Virus record (IMG/VR): IMGVR_UViG_3300042471_000681
Location: 1 to 38,780 of that record
Origin: a virus
Direction: 5' to 3' (one strand)
Length of the DNA stretch: 38,780 bases
The notes beneath the pieces are model-generated. The model saw only the letters and a list, made by a program, of their open reading frames with translations. It ran no database searches and had not been told where the DNA came from. A program made the translations under genes and the position numbers. Below, in pieces: positions 14,868-22,616 of this stretch. Positions within the stretch are counted from its first letter, which is position 1. Every line of letters begins with the position of its first letter.

Positions 14868-15775
14868 GCCCAAGTAGGTGAATGCAGCAGGTAGGCTTTG
14901 ACCTGCCAGTTTGCTGTATTAAGAACAAACCAAGATCCGGTGTTAGTTAATACAACCAACTGAGAGTTGATGCCAGCCCATGCGTTTAACACATTTCCCG
15001 GCTGCTGTGTAGCAAACCAGACATTTAGAAAAGCGTCAGTTCCACCAACCAATCCCATGTTTACGCATGGTTGGTAGCTAAATACCATTTGATTGCTGCC
15101 TGACCAAAATCCTTGTATTGAAACACTTTCAATAGGGATTTCGTAACCTACCTCAAAAGGCAGTTGCTGCGTTTTGCAACGGAGCACCACTTTTACGATT
15201 TGAGGTATGTAGGTCAAAGACGGCAGCTCTCCAAGAGACTCAAGCCATTGAATGTTTCTTGAGCCTGCCGCAAGGGTTGGGATGTCCTTGAGAGTGGTCG
15301 TGTATCTGAGAAGGCTGTTCGACAGCGTCCCGCTCGCCAGCGTCAACCCAGCCCCGACACTAATCTCCTGAGGAACGCCGTTGGATCCATTAGCCCTTCC
15401 CAGCAACCGAGCATCGGTGACGTGCTGGATCTTGGCGTAGGTGACTCCGGTGGCGGATGACGAGGAGTCGGCCAGCTTGGCCGTGGTGACAGCTCCGGTG
15501 CCGATATTCACGGTTCCGGTGGCAAACGCCAGATCGGTGGATGTTAGCGCAGTCGGGCTTGCAGATGATCCAGAGGCATTGCCGACGAGCGTGCTGGCAT
15601 TCTGCGCTGCCAATGCTGTCAGCGGAACTGATCCGGAAGTGATCGACAGCGAACCGCCATCGACCGTGCCCGTGACGTCGACGCTCGGAGTACCGAGCAG
15701 GTTGAGCGTGCTGGCATCCAGCGTAGTGGATGACGTGACGGTGGTTCCAGGTGTGACTGTGACAAATAGTGGCAT
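14864..15775 (-). CDS. tail fibre / receptor-binding protein
   Basis: The 303-aa protein has an N-terminal half of Thr/Ser/Ala repeats typical of fibre shafts. It includes GTGAVTTAKLAD and RLLGRANGSNGVPQEISVGAG, patterns that recur in phage tail fibres and mark the shaft before the tip. The C-terminal 130 residues are a distinct beta-rich, Trp/Asn-rich domain (IVKVVLRCKT... FVLNTANWQVKAYLL) likely to be the tip that binds the host. It follows the tail nozzle gene by 3 bp. The receptor is unknown. Confidence 0.7.
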   Translation of the reverse strand: MPLFVTVTPGTTVTSSTTLDASTLNLLGTPSVDVTGTVDGGSLSITSGSVPLTALAAQNASTLVGNASGSSASPTALTSTDLAFATGTVNIGTGAVTTAKLADSSSSATGVTYAKIQHVTDARLLGRANGSNGVPQEISVGAGLTLASGTLSNSLLRYTTTLKDIPTLAAGSRNIQWLESLGELPSLTYIPQIVKVVLRCKTQQLPFEVGYEIPIESVSIQGFWSGSNQMVFSYQPCVNMGLVGGTDAFLNVWFATQQPGNVLNAWAGINSQLVVLTNTGSWFVLNTANWQVKAYLLHSPTWA

Positions 15776-15778
15776 AGA

Positions 15779-18700
15779 TTAGACGTCGGTTTTGCCGTAG
15801 AGTCTGAAAGGAATTGCGATGGATTTGACCGAGTGAATCGTCAGCGCCCCGGTGGTGGTGGTGACCACTGGCTGCATGGTAATGGAATGGCGGCGCAGGC
15901 GAGCCTTGTGGCTGAAAGACTGCAGGATGCCGGCGCGAAACCCGGAGGTGTTGCACCGCAAACCGGGAAGCGTGGAGTAGTCTTCTCGGAACGGAGCGAG
16001 GAAGTTGTCGCCGGAGTTGTTGGTCGCAAAGGTGCCCGAGCCATAGGTGTAGTACGCCGTGCGGCTCTTGGTTTCGTTGGTGGCCACCGTGTATGACTCA
16101 TTCACACCGTCGAAGTTCGCGGTGATTGAGTAGGTCGGGTTCCAGGATGACAGCTCGAACTGCAGACCCGTCCACTGCTTGTGGTCGACGTCGTTTTCCC
16201 CGGAGTGGCCCCGGAAGTACACCGAGGTGGCAATCTGCTGAATGGATCCGACACGAGTGCGATCCTGCAACGCATTCAGGTCGAAGGTGTGGATGAGTCC
16301 GCTCTCATCGGCCCAGCACAGCGTGTCGGTGCCGGCAACTATGACACGGGTGTAATACCGCGGGACAAGCAGCGAGCCTTCCCAATAGCCCTCCCACGCT
16401 TGGTTCAGGAAGTTGTAGACCAACGTCCTGGTATTGGTGCCGTTGCCTCCTTCGACAGGCACGCTCAGGATGTAGCGGTTGTTGTAGTAGGCAGCGCAGG
16501 ACTTGCCCCAGTGGGCTTGGTCGATCTCTTCGATGACGTCCTGAATAGGATCGGACAGCGGGAGAACCACCGACTGACTGATGCCAAACTCGGTCTGCTT
16601 GAGGCTGATGACTCCGCGCTGACTCAGGAAGACGATATCGGAGCCCGTGGAAGCGATAGACGCCTGACTGACGCATCCAAACTCACGGGTGACCTCAGTG
16701 AGGCGGGTGGTCGACAAGTCGCCGTAGAGGTTCTCTACAGCGAGAATGCTGCGCTCCTTGAAAACGATCAGCGTGGTGGTGTTGAAAGGATACAGGGCAA
16801 CCACGGCGTCATTGGCACCCGTGTTCAGCTTGAACTCGTTCAGGATCGGGCTGTAGTGCAGCGGGTCCAGCACGTCGGAGACTGCGAGATAGTCGGGTCC
16901 GTAGAGCAGCAATAAGCGGTTCTGGAAGTACAGCCCCTCACGTCCTGCAGGCACGTTTGCGCCGGATGCCGATGACTTCTTGATCGTGCCGGTGATGGAG
17001 TCGGACTGAACATCGACTAGGGTCGAAGGCTGCGATGCTGTGACACTCGCGGACGTGTAGTTGATACCGGGGTTGACGATGGTAACCGCGGTCACCTTGC
17101 CGTCGGTGATTGTGGCCGTTGCCGTAGCCAGCGTTCCACCACCATTGAGCGTGATTGTTGGGGCGGTGAGATAGCCGGCACCTTGATCGACGATGGTCAG
17201 CGAGGTGTAGCCGCTTGAAGTAGGTGCAGCAATGCTAACGGAAGGAGCTGATGAGTATCCTGAACCAACGTTGGTCATCGTGAATCCGGTGACCTTGCCA
17301 TTGGAAACGATTGCGGTGGCTGTGGCAGTGGTTCCACCTCCACCCGGTGCAGCGATAGTGACCGCAGGTGCTGCGGTGTATCCAGCGCCGCCAATTCCGA
17401 GCGTAATGGATCCAACGGTGGCACCGGAAAGAACCGCTGTTCCAGTGGCAGTCTGCGCAGCAATCGTCCCGGTGATGATCGCCGTCTTCGCGGTGTTGAG
17501 CGAGTCGGTTTCCTCGGTGGCTCCAGAGAACAGCTTCAGCGAGTTCTTATCCTGCGGGAAGACGTAGTAGATCTTGTCGGTGACCGTAGCTCCACCGTTC
17601 TGAATGCTCGAAAGCGTCACCTGATCGCCGGGAACAAACGGATGATTTGGAACCGTGATCGTGTCCTCTGTCGACGATGACGCCACGATGGCGTTTACCG
17701 ATGCGATTCGGTTGAATCCATTGTCGAGAGCAGAGACCGGAGCACCCGATGAGTACGAGGCCTCCATGATCAGCGGCAACCCATCGTTGTAGAAGTCGCT
17801 GATGCCCTCGGTGACATCGTAGCCTGTCGTGTTGTTCGACAGCTCAAAGTAGTACCGATTCGATGACGTCAGGCCTGACTTGAGCGTGACCGGGCTGGTG
17901 CCCTGCTGGCCGCTGGCCTGCGACAGGTGCAGCGTACAGACGCCGCCGGCCTTCACGTTGACGTACATCCCGAAGCCCTGACCAGTCGATGTGGACGAGG
18001 TCCAGAGGTTCGGTGAATTGCCGATCTGAAAAACCACAACACGATCACCGGACTGCAGGTCGGGTGTGACATTCAATGTCACAGTGTTGTTGCCAGTATT
18101 GACGTCGGCTCCGGTGAAGTAGTACCGAGCGTTCCCGGGGCGCAGCATGACCACCGAGTTGGTGGCCTGAATCAAACGCACCGGGCTGTAGATGTCGTGC
18201 CCGTTTAGCGGGATCTCCAGGTTCGACTGGTTGGGTCGTACCAAGTACATCCTGCCCTGTCCGCCATCTAGAGGGTGTGCACGCACCTCGTTGGTGGCGA
18301 CGATCAGGGCTTGGTAGCCGGTGTCCGGATCGCGGAAAGGCAGCACACCGAGGATGTCGGTGAAGGCTGTGGTGTTGTTGTAGGACTGGATGTTGCGATT
18401 GGTCGGTCCACCAGTGAACGTGATTGCTGCAGACGACAGGATCGCGTTGGAGTTGGTGTCCGAGATGCAGCGGGTTCCGTTCGGGAACACCAGCACATTG
18501 GCACTGCTGTCGGAGCAGACAATCGTTCCGTTTGGAGGCGGACTGCCGCTCACAACATCAACCTGATTCGACCCAGATGTGACCGTTGCCGAGAAGGTGT
18601 TCAGGGTCCACTTGCCGCCCCACTTGGGCTGCACAATGCCCCAGCGGTTGCGGATGTTTTGATCCTGGAATATCCGGTTGACTGCCTGACTGACAAACTG

Positions 18701-18784
18701 GGCGGGCAACTGGGCGGGATCAAGGCGTGAGATGACTCCCTTGAAGCCGTCGTCGACCGATATGATGTCAGGCAGGTCAGGCAT
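15779..18784 (-). CDS. tail nozzle (tail tubular B-like) protein with inserted beta repeats
   Basis: The 1001-aa protein starts with LPDIISVDDGFKGVISRLDP and WGIVQPKWGGKW, an arrangement I associate with large podovirus tail-tube/nozzle proteins. Residues about 620-830 fit a beta-propeller (VSDVLDPLHYSP; FLSQRGVISLKQTEFG; YYNNRYILSVPV; LVYNFLNQAWEGYW; LCWADESGLIHTFDL). Residues about 460-585 carry three clear copies and one partial copy of a G-x-GY-x-x-x-P repeat with NGKVTG turns, probably an exposed Ig-like or adhesin-like insertion. It would close the tail tube and contact the fibres. It lies 1 bp after the adaptor gene. Confidence 0.7.
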   Translation of the reverse strand: MPDLPDIISVDDGFKGVISRLDPAQLPAQFVSQAVNRIFQDQNIRNRWGIVQPKWGGKWTLNTFSATVTSGSNQVDVVSGSPPPNGTIVCSDSSANVLVFPNGTRCISDTNSNAILSSAAITFTGGPTNRNIQSYNNTTAFTDILGVLPFRDPDTGYQALIVATNEVRAHPLDGGQGRMYLVRPNQSNLEIPLNGHDIYSPVRLIQATNSVVMLRPGNARYYFTGADVNTGNNTVTLNVTPDLQSGDRVVVFQIGNSPNLWTSSTSTGQGFGMYVNVKAGGVCTLHLSQASGQQGTSPVTLKSGLTSSNRYYFELSNNTTGYDVTEGISDFYNDGLPLIMEASYSSGAPVSALDNGFNRIASVNAIVASSSTEDTITVPNHPFVPGDQVTLSSIQNGGATVTDKIYYVFPQDKNSLKLFSGATEETDSLNTAKTAIITGTIAAQTATGTAVLSGATVGSITLGIGGAGYTAAPAVTIAAPGGGGTTATATAIVSNGKVTGFTMTNVGSGYSSAPSVSIAAPTSSGYTSLTIVDQGAGYLTAPTITLNGGGTLATATATITDGKVTAVTIVNPGINYTSASVTASQPSTLVDVQSDSITGTIKKSSASGANVPAGREGLYFQNRLLLLYGPDYLAVSDVLDPLHYSPILNEFKLNTGANDAVVALYPFNTTTLIVFKERSILAVENLYGDLSTTRLTEVTREFGCVSQASIASTGSDIVFLSQRGVISLKQTEFGISQSVVLPLSDPIQDVIEEIDQAHWGKSCAAYYNNRYILSVPVEGGNGTNTRTLVYNFLNQAWEGYWEGSLLVPRYYTRVIVAGTDTLCWADESGLIHTFDLNALQDRTRVGSIQQIATSVYFRGHSGENDVDHKQWTGLQFELSSWNPTYSITANFDGVNESYTVATNETKSRTAYYTYGSGTFATNNSGDNFLAPFREDYSTLPGLRCNTSGFRAGILQSFSHKARLRRHSITMQPVVTTTTGALTIHSVKSIAIPFRLYGKTDV

Positions 18785-18785
18785 A

Positions 18786-19709
18786 TTACCGGGAGGGCAC
18801 GATTATCTGCCGCACATATTTCTCTTGCAGCGCCACCTTGTCGATCTCCTTGGTGAGTTCAGCCTCTCCTAGCTCGAGGAACTGGTTGCCTAGGTCGATC
18901 TTGCCGTCGACCCGCAGCATCTGACCGGCCGCCTTGAGGGAGCAGATCTCGCAGAACCGGTAGGGGAAGGCGTAGGCGGTGGCCTCTGCGGCACTGGACA
19001 GGAGCGGCGGTGTCTTTCGGAACTCAATCCAGACGTAGGGCAGCTCGGCTGTGATCAAAATACCGTCGTCTGTGAAGGTGTACGGTGCCTCCTGCTGGCG
19101 CCAGGTTACCCGCGGATCAATGGGCCACACTGAGAAGGTTTCGCCAATGGGTACGGCCCTTGTGGTGCCGTCGGGATTGGTCGTCTGCGAGATGTTGCGC
19201 AGGAACTTGTTCAGGATTCCCCAGTAGGATGTGTTGGTCGGAAGAGTGCCTGCCGAGGCGGTGCCGTAGAGTTGGTAGTACTCTTGGGTCGCCGGATAGA
19301 GGACGATGGTGCCGACGGTGTACGTGGTCGTTGAGCTCCAGCTTGCGTTTCCGGAATAGGATGACTGCGCCAGCCCCCAGTATTGAGAGTTCAGCGTTCC
19401 ATTGGGTCCACTGATCGTAGGCGCATTGCCGGAGCTGGATGCACCGACGTACTGGTAGTACTTCTGCTCTACCGGGTAGTACACCACGGTTCCCTGCGAA
19501 TACGTGATTGCATCGCTGTAGTTCGGAGCGAAAAACTCCTGCTGATACACGGTCTGCTCGGGCCAGTCGAAGCACTCCCAGGCGCTCCGCAGTGACATGG
19601 AGATGAACGTGCGGAAGAAGTTGGACTCCTCGGTCGTCAGCGTTGAGAAAACGCGCCCAGTAAGCTCACAGGCGCGTTGCAGCACGTAGTCGTAGGTGAC
19701 GGTTCTCAT
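18786..19709 (-). CDS. tail adaptor (tail tubular A-like) with two carbohydrate-binding-like repeats
   Basis: This 307-aa protein has an N-terminal helical region (DYVLQRACELTGRVFSTL; SLRSAWECFDWPEQ) and C-terminal region (FPYRFCEICSLKAAGQMLRV... LELGEAELTKEIDKVALQE) that look like the split adaptor fold found between portal and nozzle in podoviruses. In between, residues about 66-114 and 121-166 are two related Tyr/Trp-rich units (G-T-V-V-Y-Y-P ... QYWG and G-T-I-V-L-Y-P ... SYWG) resembling chitin/cellulose-binding type modules. These may project from the tail and bind surface glycans. It sits just upstream of the nozzle gene, as expected. Confidence 0.65.
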   Translation of the reverse strand: MRTVTYDYVLQRACELTGRVFSTLTTEESNFFRTFISMSLRSAWECFDWPEQTVYQQEFFAPNYSDAITYSQGTVVYYPVEQKYYQYVGASSSGNAPTISGPNGTLNSQYWGLAQSSYSGNASWSSTTTYTVGTIVLYPATQEYYQLYGTASAGTLPTNTSYWGILNKFLRNISQTTNPDGTTRAVPIGETFSVWPIDPRVTWRQQEAPYTFTDDGILITAELPYVWIEFRKTPPLLSSAAEATAYAFPYRFCEICSLKAAGQMLRVDGKIDLGNQFLELGEAELTKEIDKVALQEKYVRQIIVPSR

Positions 19710-19712
19710 TGG

Positions 19713-19958
19713 CTACCAGGATTTACACGCCCAATACTTTGCGGAGAGTTTTGTGCCGGGCTCGTCACAACCATGACGGGCGCGGAAGGATGCACGCCGC
19801 TCCGGGATATGCTTCTTGATCGTCATGTCTGGGTCGCCGAAGCGCACGAGAGCGACCTTGTCGCCTTCCTTGGCGAGGACAGCGAACTTCTTCGACTCAC
19901 CCGGCGTGCGCTTGGGCTTGTTGTAGCCGGAGAACTTGTTGCCCTTGTAGTTGATCAT
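19713..19958 (-). CDS. conserved phage protein with SFRARHxC / YWxCKxW motifs
   Basis: The 81-aa basic protein starts at ATG 19958 (ATGA overlap with the lipoprotein gene); the upstream in-frame ATG lies inside that gene. It ends with a striking pattern: KKHIPERRASFRARHGCDEP followed by AKYWACKSW. I recall this motif (SFRARH-x-C...A-x-YW-x-CK-x-W) from a family of small phage proteins near structural or lysis genes; the Cys and His residues might bind zinc. The biochemical role is unknown to me. Confidence 0.65.
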   Translation of the reverse strand: MINYKGNKFSGYNKPKRTPGESKKFAVLAKEGDKVALVRFGDPDMTIKKHIPERRASFRARHGCDEPGTKLSAKYWACKSW

Positions 19959-20185
19959 TTGCTCTTGGGGAGTGCGTACCAACCTGCAGGAATTACCACC
20001 GTCGCAGGCCCGACCAGCTTCTTGTTCTTGTCGAAGGAATAGACGCTGGCCTTCGTAGGCGCTGCCAGCATCACAGGGTCACCGTTTGGGACCATTACCA
20101 CCGTTGTCTGGCAGGCCGGGAAGATCGGCAATGCGAGCATCCAGATCAGCCTTGAGCTTCTTCGGTGCTTTGCCGTGGTCGACAT
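19955..20185 (-). CDS. small lipoprotein (outer-spanin-like?)
   Basis: The 76-aa protein has a positively charged start (TAKHRRSSR), a hydrophobic segment LIWMLALPIFPAC ending in a possible lipobox Cys (position 25), then TTVVMVPNGDPVMLAAPTKA and a C-terminal TVVIPAGWYALPK. Similar short secreted or lipid-anchored proteins ending in IPAGWYALPK are common in phage lysis clusters. The gene overlaps the preceding 56-aa gene by 107 bp in a different frame, the nested arrangement seen for inner/outer spanin pairs. The lipobox is imperfect (F-P-A-C), so a spanin role is inference. Confidence 0.6.
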   Translation of the reverse strand: MSTTAKHRRSSRLIWMLALPIFPACQTTVVMVPNGDPVMLAAPTKASVYSFDKNKKLVGPATVVIPAGWYALPKSK

Positions 20186-20249
20186 CGGGTGGTGGTGTTT
20201 GACGGATCCAGTCCAGCAGAGCCTTCAGGATCTGATAGATCCAGTTCAC
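20079..20249 (-). CDS. 56-aa lysis-cluster protein overlapping the lipoprotein gene
   Basis: The gene starts with GTG 20249 inside a GTGA overlap with the holin-like gene. The 56-aa product begins with an amphipathic helix NWIYQILKALLDWIRQ followed by TPPPDVDHGKAPKKLKADLD and a Pro/Gly/Asn end. Proteins beginning MNWI(Y/H)-Q-(I/L)-LKALLDW are familiar from phage lysis cassettes. It could be a membrane-associated lysis accessory or the inner partner of the overlapping lipoprotein, although it has no long transmembrane segment. The last 107 bp are shared in another frame with the lipoprotein gene. Confidence 0.6.
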   Translation of the reverse strand: MNWIYQILKALLDWIRQTPPPDVDHGKAPKKLKADLDARIADLPGLPDNGGNGPKR

Positions 20250-20425
20250 TCGGACTTCTTGTCGGCCTTCTTGTTCTTGAACACGGACCAGCCGATGCCG
20301 GCCAAGGTGATGATCGCGCCGGCGATCTCATTGACCTGATCGAGAGTGACCATGCCCTTGGCGACGAGGAAACCGCCGGCGGCGCTGAGGCCGTGGCGGA
20401 TGAGAGAGGAAACGTTGGGGTTCAT
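20246..20425 (-). CDS. holin-like protein (Pam3 gp28-like)
   Basis: A 59-aa protein starts at ATG 20425 (ATGA overlap with the previous small membrane protein). It contains RHGLSAAGGFLVAKGMVTLD, a first membrane segment, and NEIAGAIITLAGIGWSVF, a second, and ends with the basic tail KNKKADKKSE. This pattern matches what I recall of the Pam3 gp28-type putative holins. Holins oligomerise in the cytoplasmic membrane and release or activate the endolysin. An upstream in-frame extension exists but lies inside the neighbouring gene. Confidence 0.7.
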   Translation of the reverse strand: MNPNVSSLIRHGLSAAGGFLVAKGMVTLDQVNEIAGAIITLAGIGWSVFKNKKADKKSE

Positions 20426-20601
20426 TTCTTTTTGATGGCTTTGTAGAGGGCCGTAATGGCGGCGATCAGAGCGGCGAGCGCGGTCAGGAACCGCGTCCAC
20501 TCGGTGAGCTCCGGGATGTATGAGGCGACCATTGCCACGGTCGCTGTTCCCAGCAACCCAACGATACCTCCGAATCCACCGCCATGACTGGTCGAGTCCA
20601 T
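20422..20601 (-). CDS. second small membrane protein (holin or antiholin candidate)
   Basis: This 59-aa product starts at ATG 20601, 4 bp after the upstream stop, with MDSTSHGGGFGGIVGLLGTA. Two hydrophobic stretches (GIVGLLGTATVAMVASYI and TRFLTALAALIAAITALY) are separated by PELTEW, and a basic tail IKKK follows. Two membrane spans, a short loop and a positive C-terminus fit a holin. Being directly in front of another holin-like gene, it may be the partner (holin/antiholin) in lysis timing. The pairing is inferred from context. Confidence 0.65.
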   Translation of the reverse strand: MDSTSHGGGFGGIVGLLGTATVAMVASYIPELTEWTRFLTALAALIAAITALYKAIKKK

Positions 20602-20605
20602 TGTT

Positions 20606-20755
20606 TTACTCTGGCTTTGGTTGGGCAGCGTTGAGGATGATGTCGGCCAGAGGGACGCCGACCTTGGCGTTCTGGTAGCCACCGGCTTTGATGGCGATGT
20701 CGATGAGCTGGAGCAAGCTATTGGCCTGCTCCTGAGTGAGTTCGATCTTGATCAT
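20606..20755 (-). CDS. 49-aa protein of unknown function
   Basis: The start is the ATG at 20755, one base after the stop of the 152-aa gene (TGATATG). The product, MIKIELTQEQANSLLQLIDI then AIKAGGYQNAKVGVPLADII, is acidic and helical, resembling many tiny phage proteins that begin with 'I-x-L-T-x-E-Q-x-x-x-L-L'. It lies between a tail-associated gene and the lysis cluster. No biochemical role is known to me. Confidence 0.6.
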   Translation of the reverse strand: MIKIELTQEQANSLLQLIDIAIKAGGYQNAKVGVPLADIILNAAQPKPE

Positions 20756-20756
20756 A

Positions 20757-21215
20757 TCAGGCCGCAGTGTCGGCAGACACAGGCTGATCCGCAACGATTT
20801 CCTGCGCCGAAGACGGCTCGGAATCGGCCTGCGTCGCCAAAACCGGCTCCACCTGCGGCAACATCGGAGGCACGATCATCACCGGCGGCGATGAAGGCTG
20901 CGCCGCCCACGGCAGCGGAGGAGCGATGATCGGCGGGTTGATCTGGTCAGCGATCTGCGCGGAGACGTTCGCTTCGATGGCGGTCTTGTTGACGCCATTG
21001 CTAAAGCACCAGCCAAGCACCTGCTGCTCGGTCAGATCCTCGTAAGGCGTGAAGTTCTCGGTCGGCGGAAAGAACGACGCGCTGCCGTAGCAGGTGCCGC
21101 TGTACTGATCCTGCGAGCCGTTGCATCGCCAATCGGCGGTGATTACGACATCGGTGAGAGTGCCTTCGGTGGGTTTGACCAACAGGCGTTCGATGATCCA
21201 AGAGAGGGTAATCAT
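20757..21215 (-). CDS. conserved phage protein with Pro-rich C-terminus
   Basis: In this 152-aa protein residues 1-90 look like a small beta-rich domain: SWIIERLLVKPTEGTLTDVV, ITADWRCNGSQDQYSGTCYG, and then PYEDLTEQQVLGWCFSNGV, a pattern (W-x-G, T/Y-G-S, P-Y-x-x-LTE-x-x-V-x-x-W) that I recall from small phage proteins annotated only as domains of unknown function. Residues 92-152 are a Pro/Ala/Glu-rich tail. It sits between the fibre gene and the lysis genes and may be a virion accessory protein. The function is unknown. Confidence 0.6.
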   Translation of the reverse strand: MITLSWIIERLLVKPTEGTLTDVVITADWRCNGSQDQYSGTCYGSASFFPPTENFTPYEDLTEQQVLGWCFSNGVNKTAIEANVSAQIADQINPPIIAPPLPWAAQPSSPPVMIVPPMLPQVEPVLATQADSEPSSAQEIVADQPVSADTAA

Positions 21216-21223
21216 GTGATTGG

Positions 21224-22114
21224 TTAGGCGAGGGTGATGTTGGCTGTACGAGTCGTGCCATCCGTTCCACGAACCGAGATGCGAAGGTTGGTGTTGCTGG
21301 TCAGGTTAAAAACCATCTGGCTGTTGGCTGCCAGAGTTGGAGCGGTTCCGGTTACGTTTGAGATGACGTTTCCGGAGGAGTCGATTATCAGACGAGTAGC
21401 AACAGCCGTTTCATCTCCGATCAAAAGCTGCCCAGACGAATTGGAACCTACAACAAATCTCCGACCTGAACCGCCGTTGGAGTTCAACTGCAACTGTGCG
21501 GTATTTCCGCTAGAGGCTTGAATGAACACCATTCCGTATCCGCTCGCGCCTTCCACTTGGATGCGTCCATCCGTGGTTCCACGAGCGTGGATGTTGAACG
21601 TAGGACTAACCCCCACGCCCAGCCCCGTGGAGTTCAGGCGCATGGCTTCGGAGCTGTTGATAATCCAGCTCAAATTCTCAGACGCAGGGTTTCCCATTCC
21701 ACAGTTCTGATACCAGAAACCGTACATTGGAACAGTCGAAGAGAATCCGGTTGAAACAGGAGTTTGAATGTAAGCTGAAGCAACTGCAGCAGTAGGATCA
21801 GTGGTCCTAAGAAACAACGCACCAGCACCGGAGGTTCCACGAACATCAAGCGGAAGAATTGGAGTCGCCGTGCCAATGCCGACACCAGTAGTGGTCGTAG
21901 TAAGACGAGTCGTCCGCACCGTCAGATCGCCGGTGATGGTGGCGCTGGCGAGGGTGGCGGTGCCGCCTGCTCCGAGGATCTGGTTGGTGGTGATGTTCTT
22001 GGTTGTTCCGGACGCGGCCATTGAGTTGTCGCTGACATCGACAATCGCGAACAGGTCGTTAGCTGGAGCGACCGTGGTTATGGCGGCGAGCGCTGTAATT
22101 TTCGTATCGGGCAT
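21224..22114 (-). CDS. tail fibre protein
   Basis: The 296-aa protein starts with PDTKITALAAITTVAPANDL and FAIVDVSDNSM, a common N-terminal virion-attachment pattern in phage fibres. Ala/Thr-rich shaft repeats follow, then a GIGTATPILPLDVRG stretch and repeated LRLNSTGLGVGVSP and SGNTAQLQLNSNGG units typical of beta-helical shafts. Several copies of the T/S-x-x-LNS-x-G pattern suggest a trimeric beta structure. It lies among head and tail genes and is distinct from the two other fibre candidates. The host receptor is unknown. Confidence 0.7.
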   Translation of the reverse strand: MPDTKITALAAITTVAPANDLFAIVDVSDNSMAASGTTKNITTNQILGAGGTATLASATITGDLTVRTTRLTTTTTGVGIGTATPILPLDVRGTSGAGALFLRTTDPTAAVASAYIQTPVSTGFSSTVPMYGFWYQNCGMGNPASENLSWIINSSEAMRLNSTGLGVGVSPTFNIHARGTTDGRIQVEGASGYGMVFIQASSGNTAQLQLNSNGGSGRRFVVGSNSSGQLLIGDETAVATRLIIDSSGNVISNVTGTAPTLAANSQMVFNLTSNTNLRISVRGTDGTTRTANITLA

Positions 22115-22120
22115 AAACTG

Positions 22121-22360
22121 TTAATTGGCTTGGATAATGAGTTTTCCGTTGTCCTCTTGGAGCAGGAAGTCCCCGTTCTCCAAGTCTAAAGAGTCGAAGG
22201 TGCCGAAAGTGATGACGATCTTGGAAACGCCGTCCTCCAGGAGGATGAATCCTTCGTCCTCGCGCAGAAGGTCCCGGCGCATGATCGGCAGGTCGGCGCC
22301 TCCACCAGCTCCGCTGATGAATTGATCGATGCCGAGTCCTAGGCCGAGTCCGAGTCGCAT
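22121..22360 (-). CDS. 79-aa acidic protein, probable small virion protein
   Basis: The protein starts MRLGLGLGLGIDQFISG, has a Gly-rich flexible N-terminus and then a beta-rich acidic part with three similar units (FILLEDGVSKIVI, FLLQEDNGKLIIQ), suggesting a small repeated beta hairpin. The ATG at 22360 lies one base after the upstream stop (TGATATG). Its setting between the capsid-proximal genes and the fibre suggests a decoration or fibre-linked function, but no family is recognised. Confidence 0.55.
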   Translation of the reverse strand: MRLGLGLGLGIDQFISGAGGGADLPIMRRDLLREDEGFILLEDGVSKIVITFGTFDSLDLENGDFLLQEDNGKLIIQAN

Positions 22361-22361
22361 A

Positions 22362-22616
22362 TCAGGCGTACTTGCGGTTGTATAGGACCAGCGAGCCGCT
22401 TGAGATTGAGATGGAGGTGAACACGCCGTTGATGCTGTCGCCGGCCTGGATGGTCACGCCGCCACCGAGGTCGGTGATGTTGGACGTGCAGGATCCGAGA
22501 ATGGTCGCCGAGACAGCGTGGATTTCCATCCAGTTGCCAGTCACGGTTCCATTTGATGCGGTGATATATCGGCCACCGTATTCGCCGGCCAACTGGCGGT
22601 TTGATCCGACATTCAT
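22362..22616 (-). CDS. 84-aa beta-rich virion-like protein
   Basis: The product contains GEYGGRYITASNGTVTGNWM, a GGGVTIQAGDSINGVFTSI segment and ends with SGSLVLYNRKYA. The regular alternation of hydrophobic and Thr/Ser residues is that of a small beta-sandwich or capsid decoration protein. The ATG at 22616 overlaps the upstream stop as ATGA. Its closeness to the capsid gene supports a structural role, which remains inference. Confidence 0.6.
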   Translation of the reverse strand: MNVGSNRQLAGEYGGRYITASNGTVTGNWMEIHAVSATILGSCTSNITDLGGGVTIQAGDSINGVFTSISISSGSLVLYNRKYA

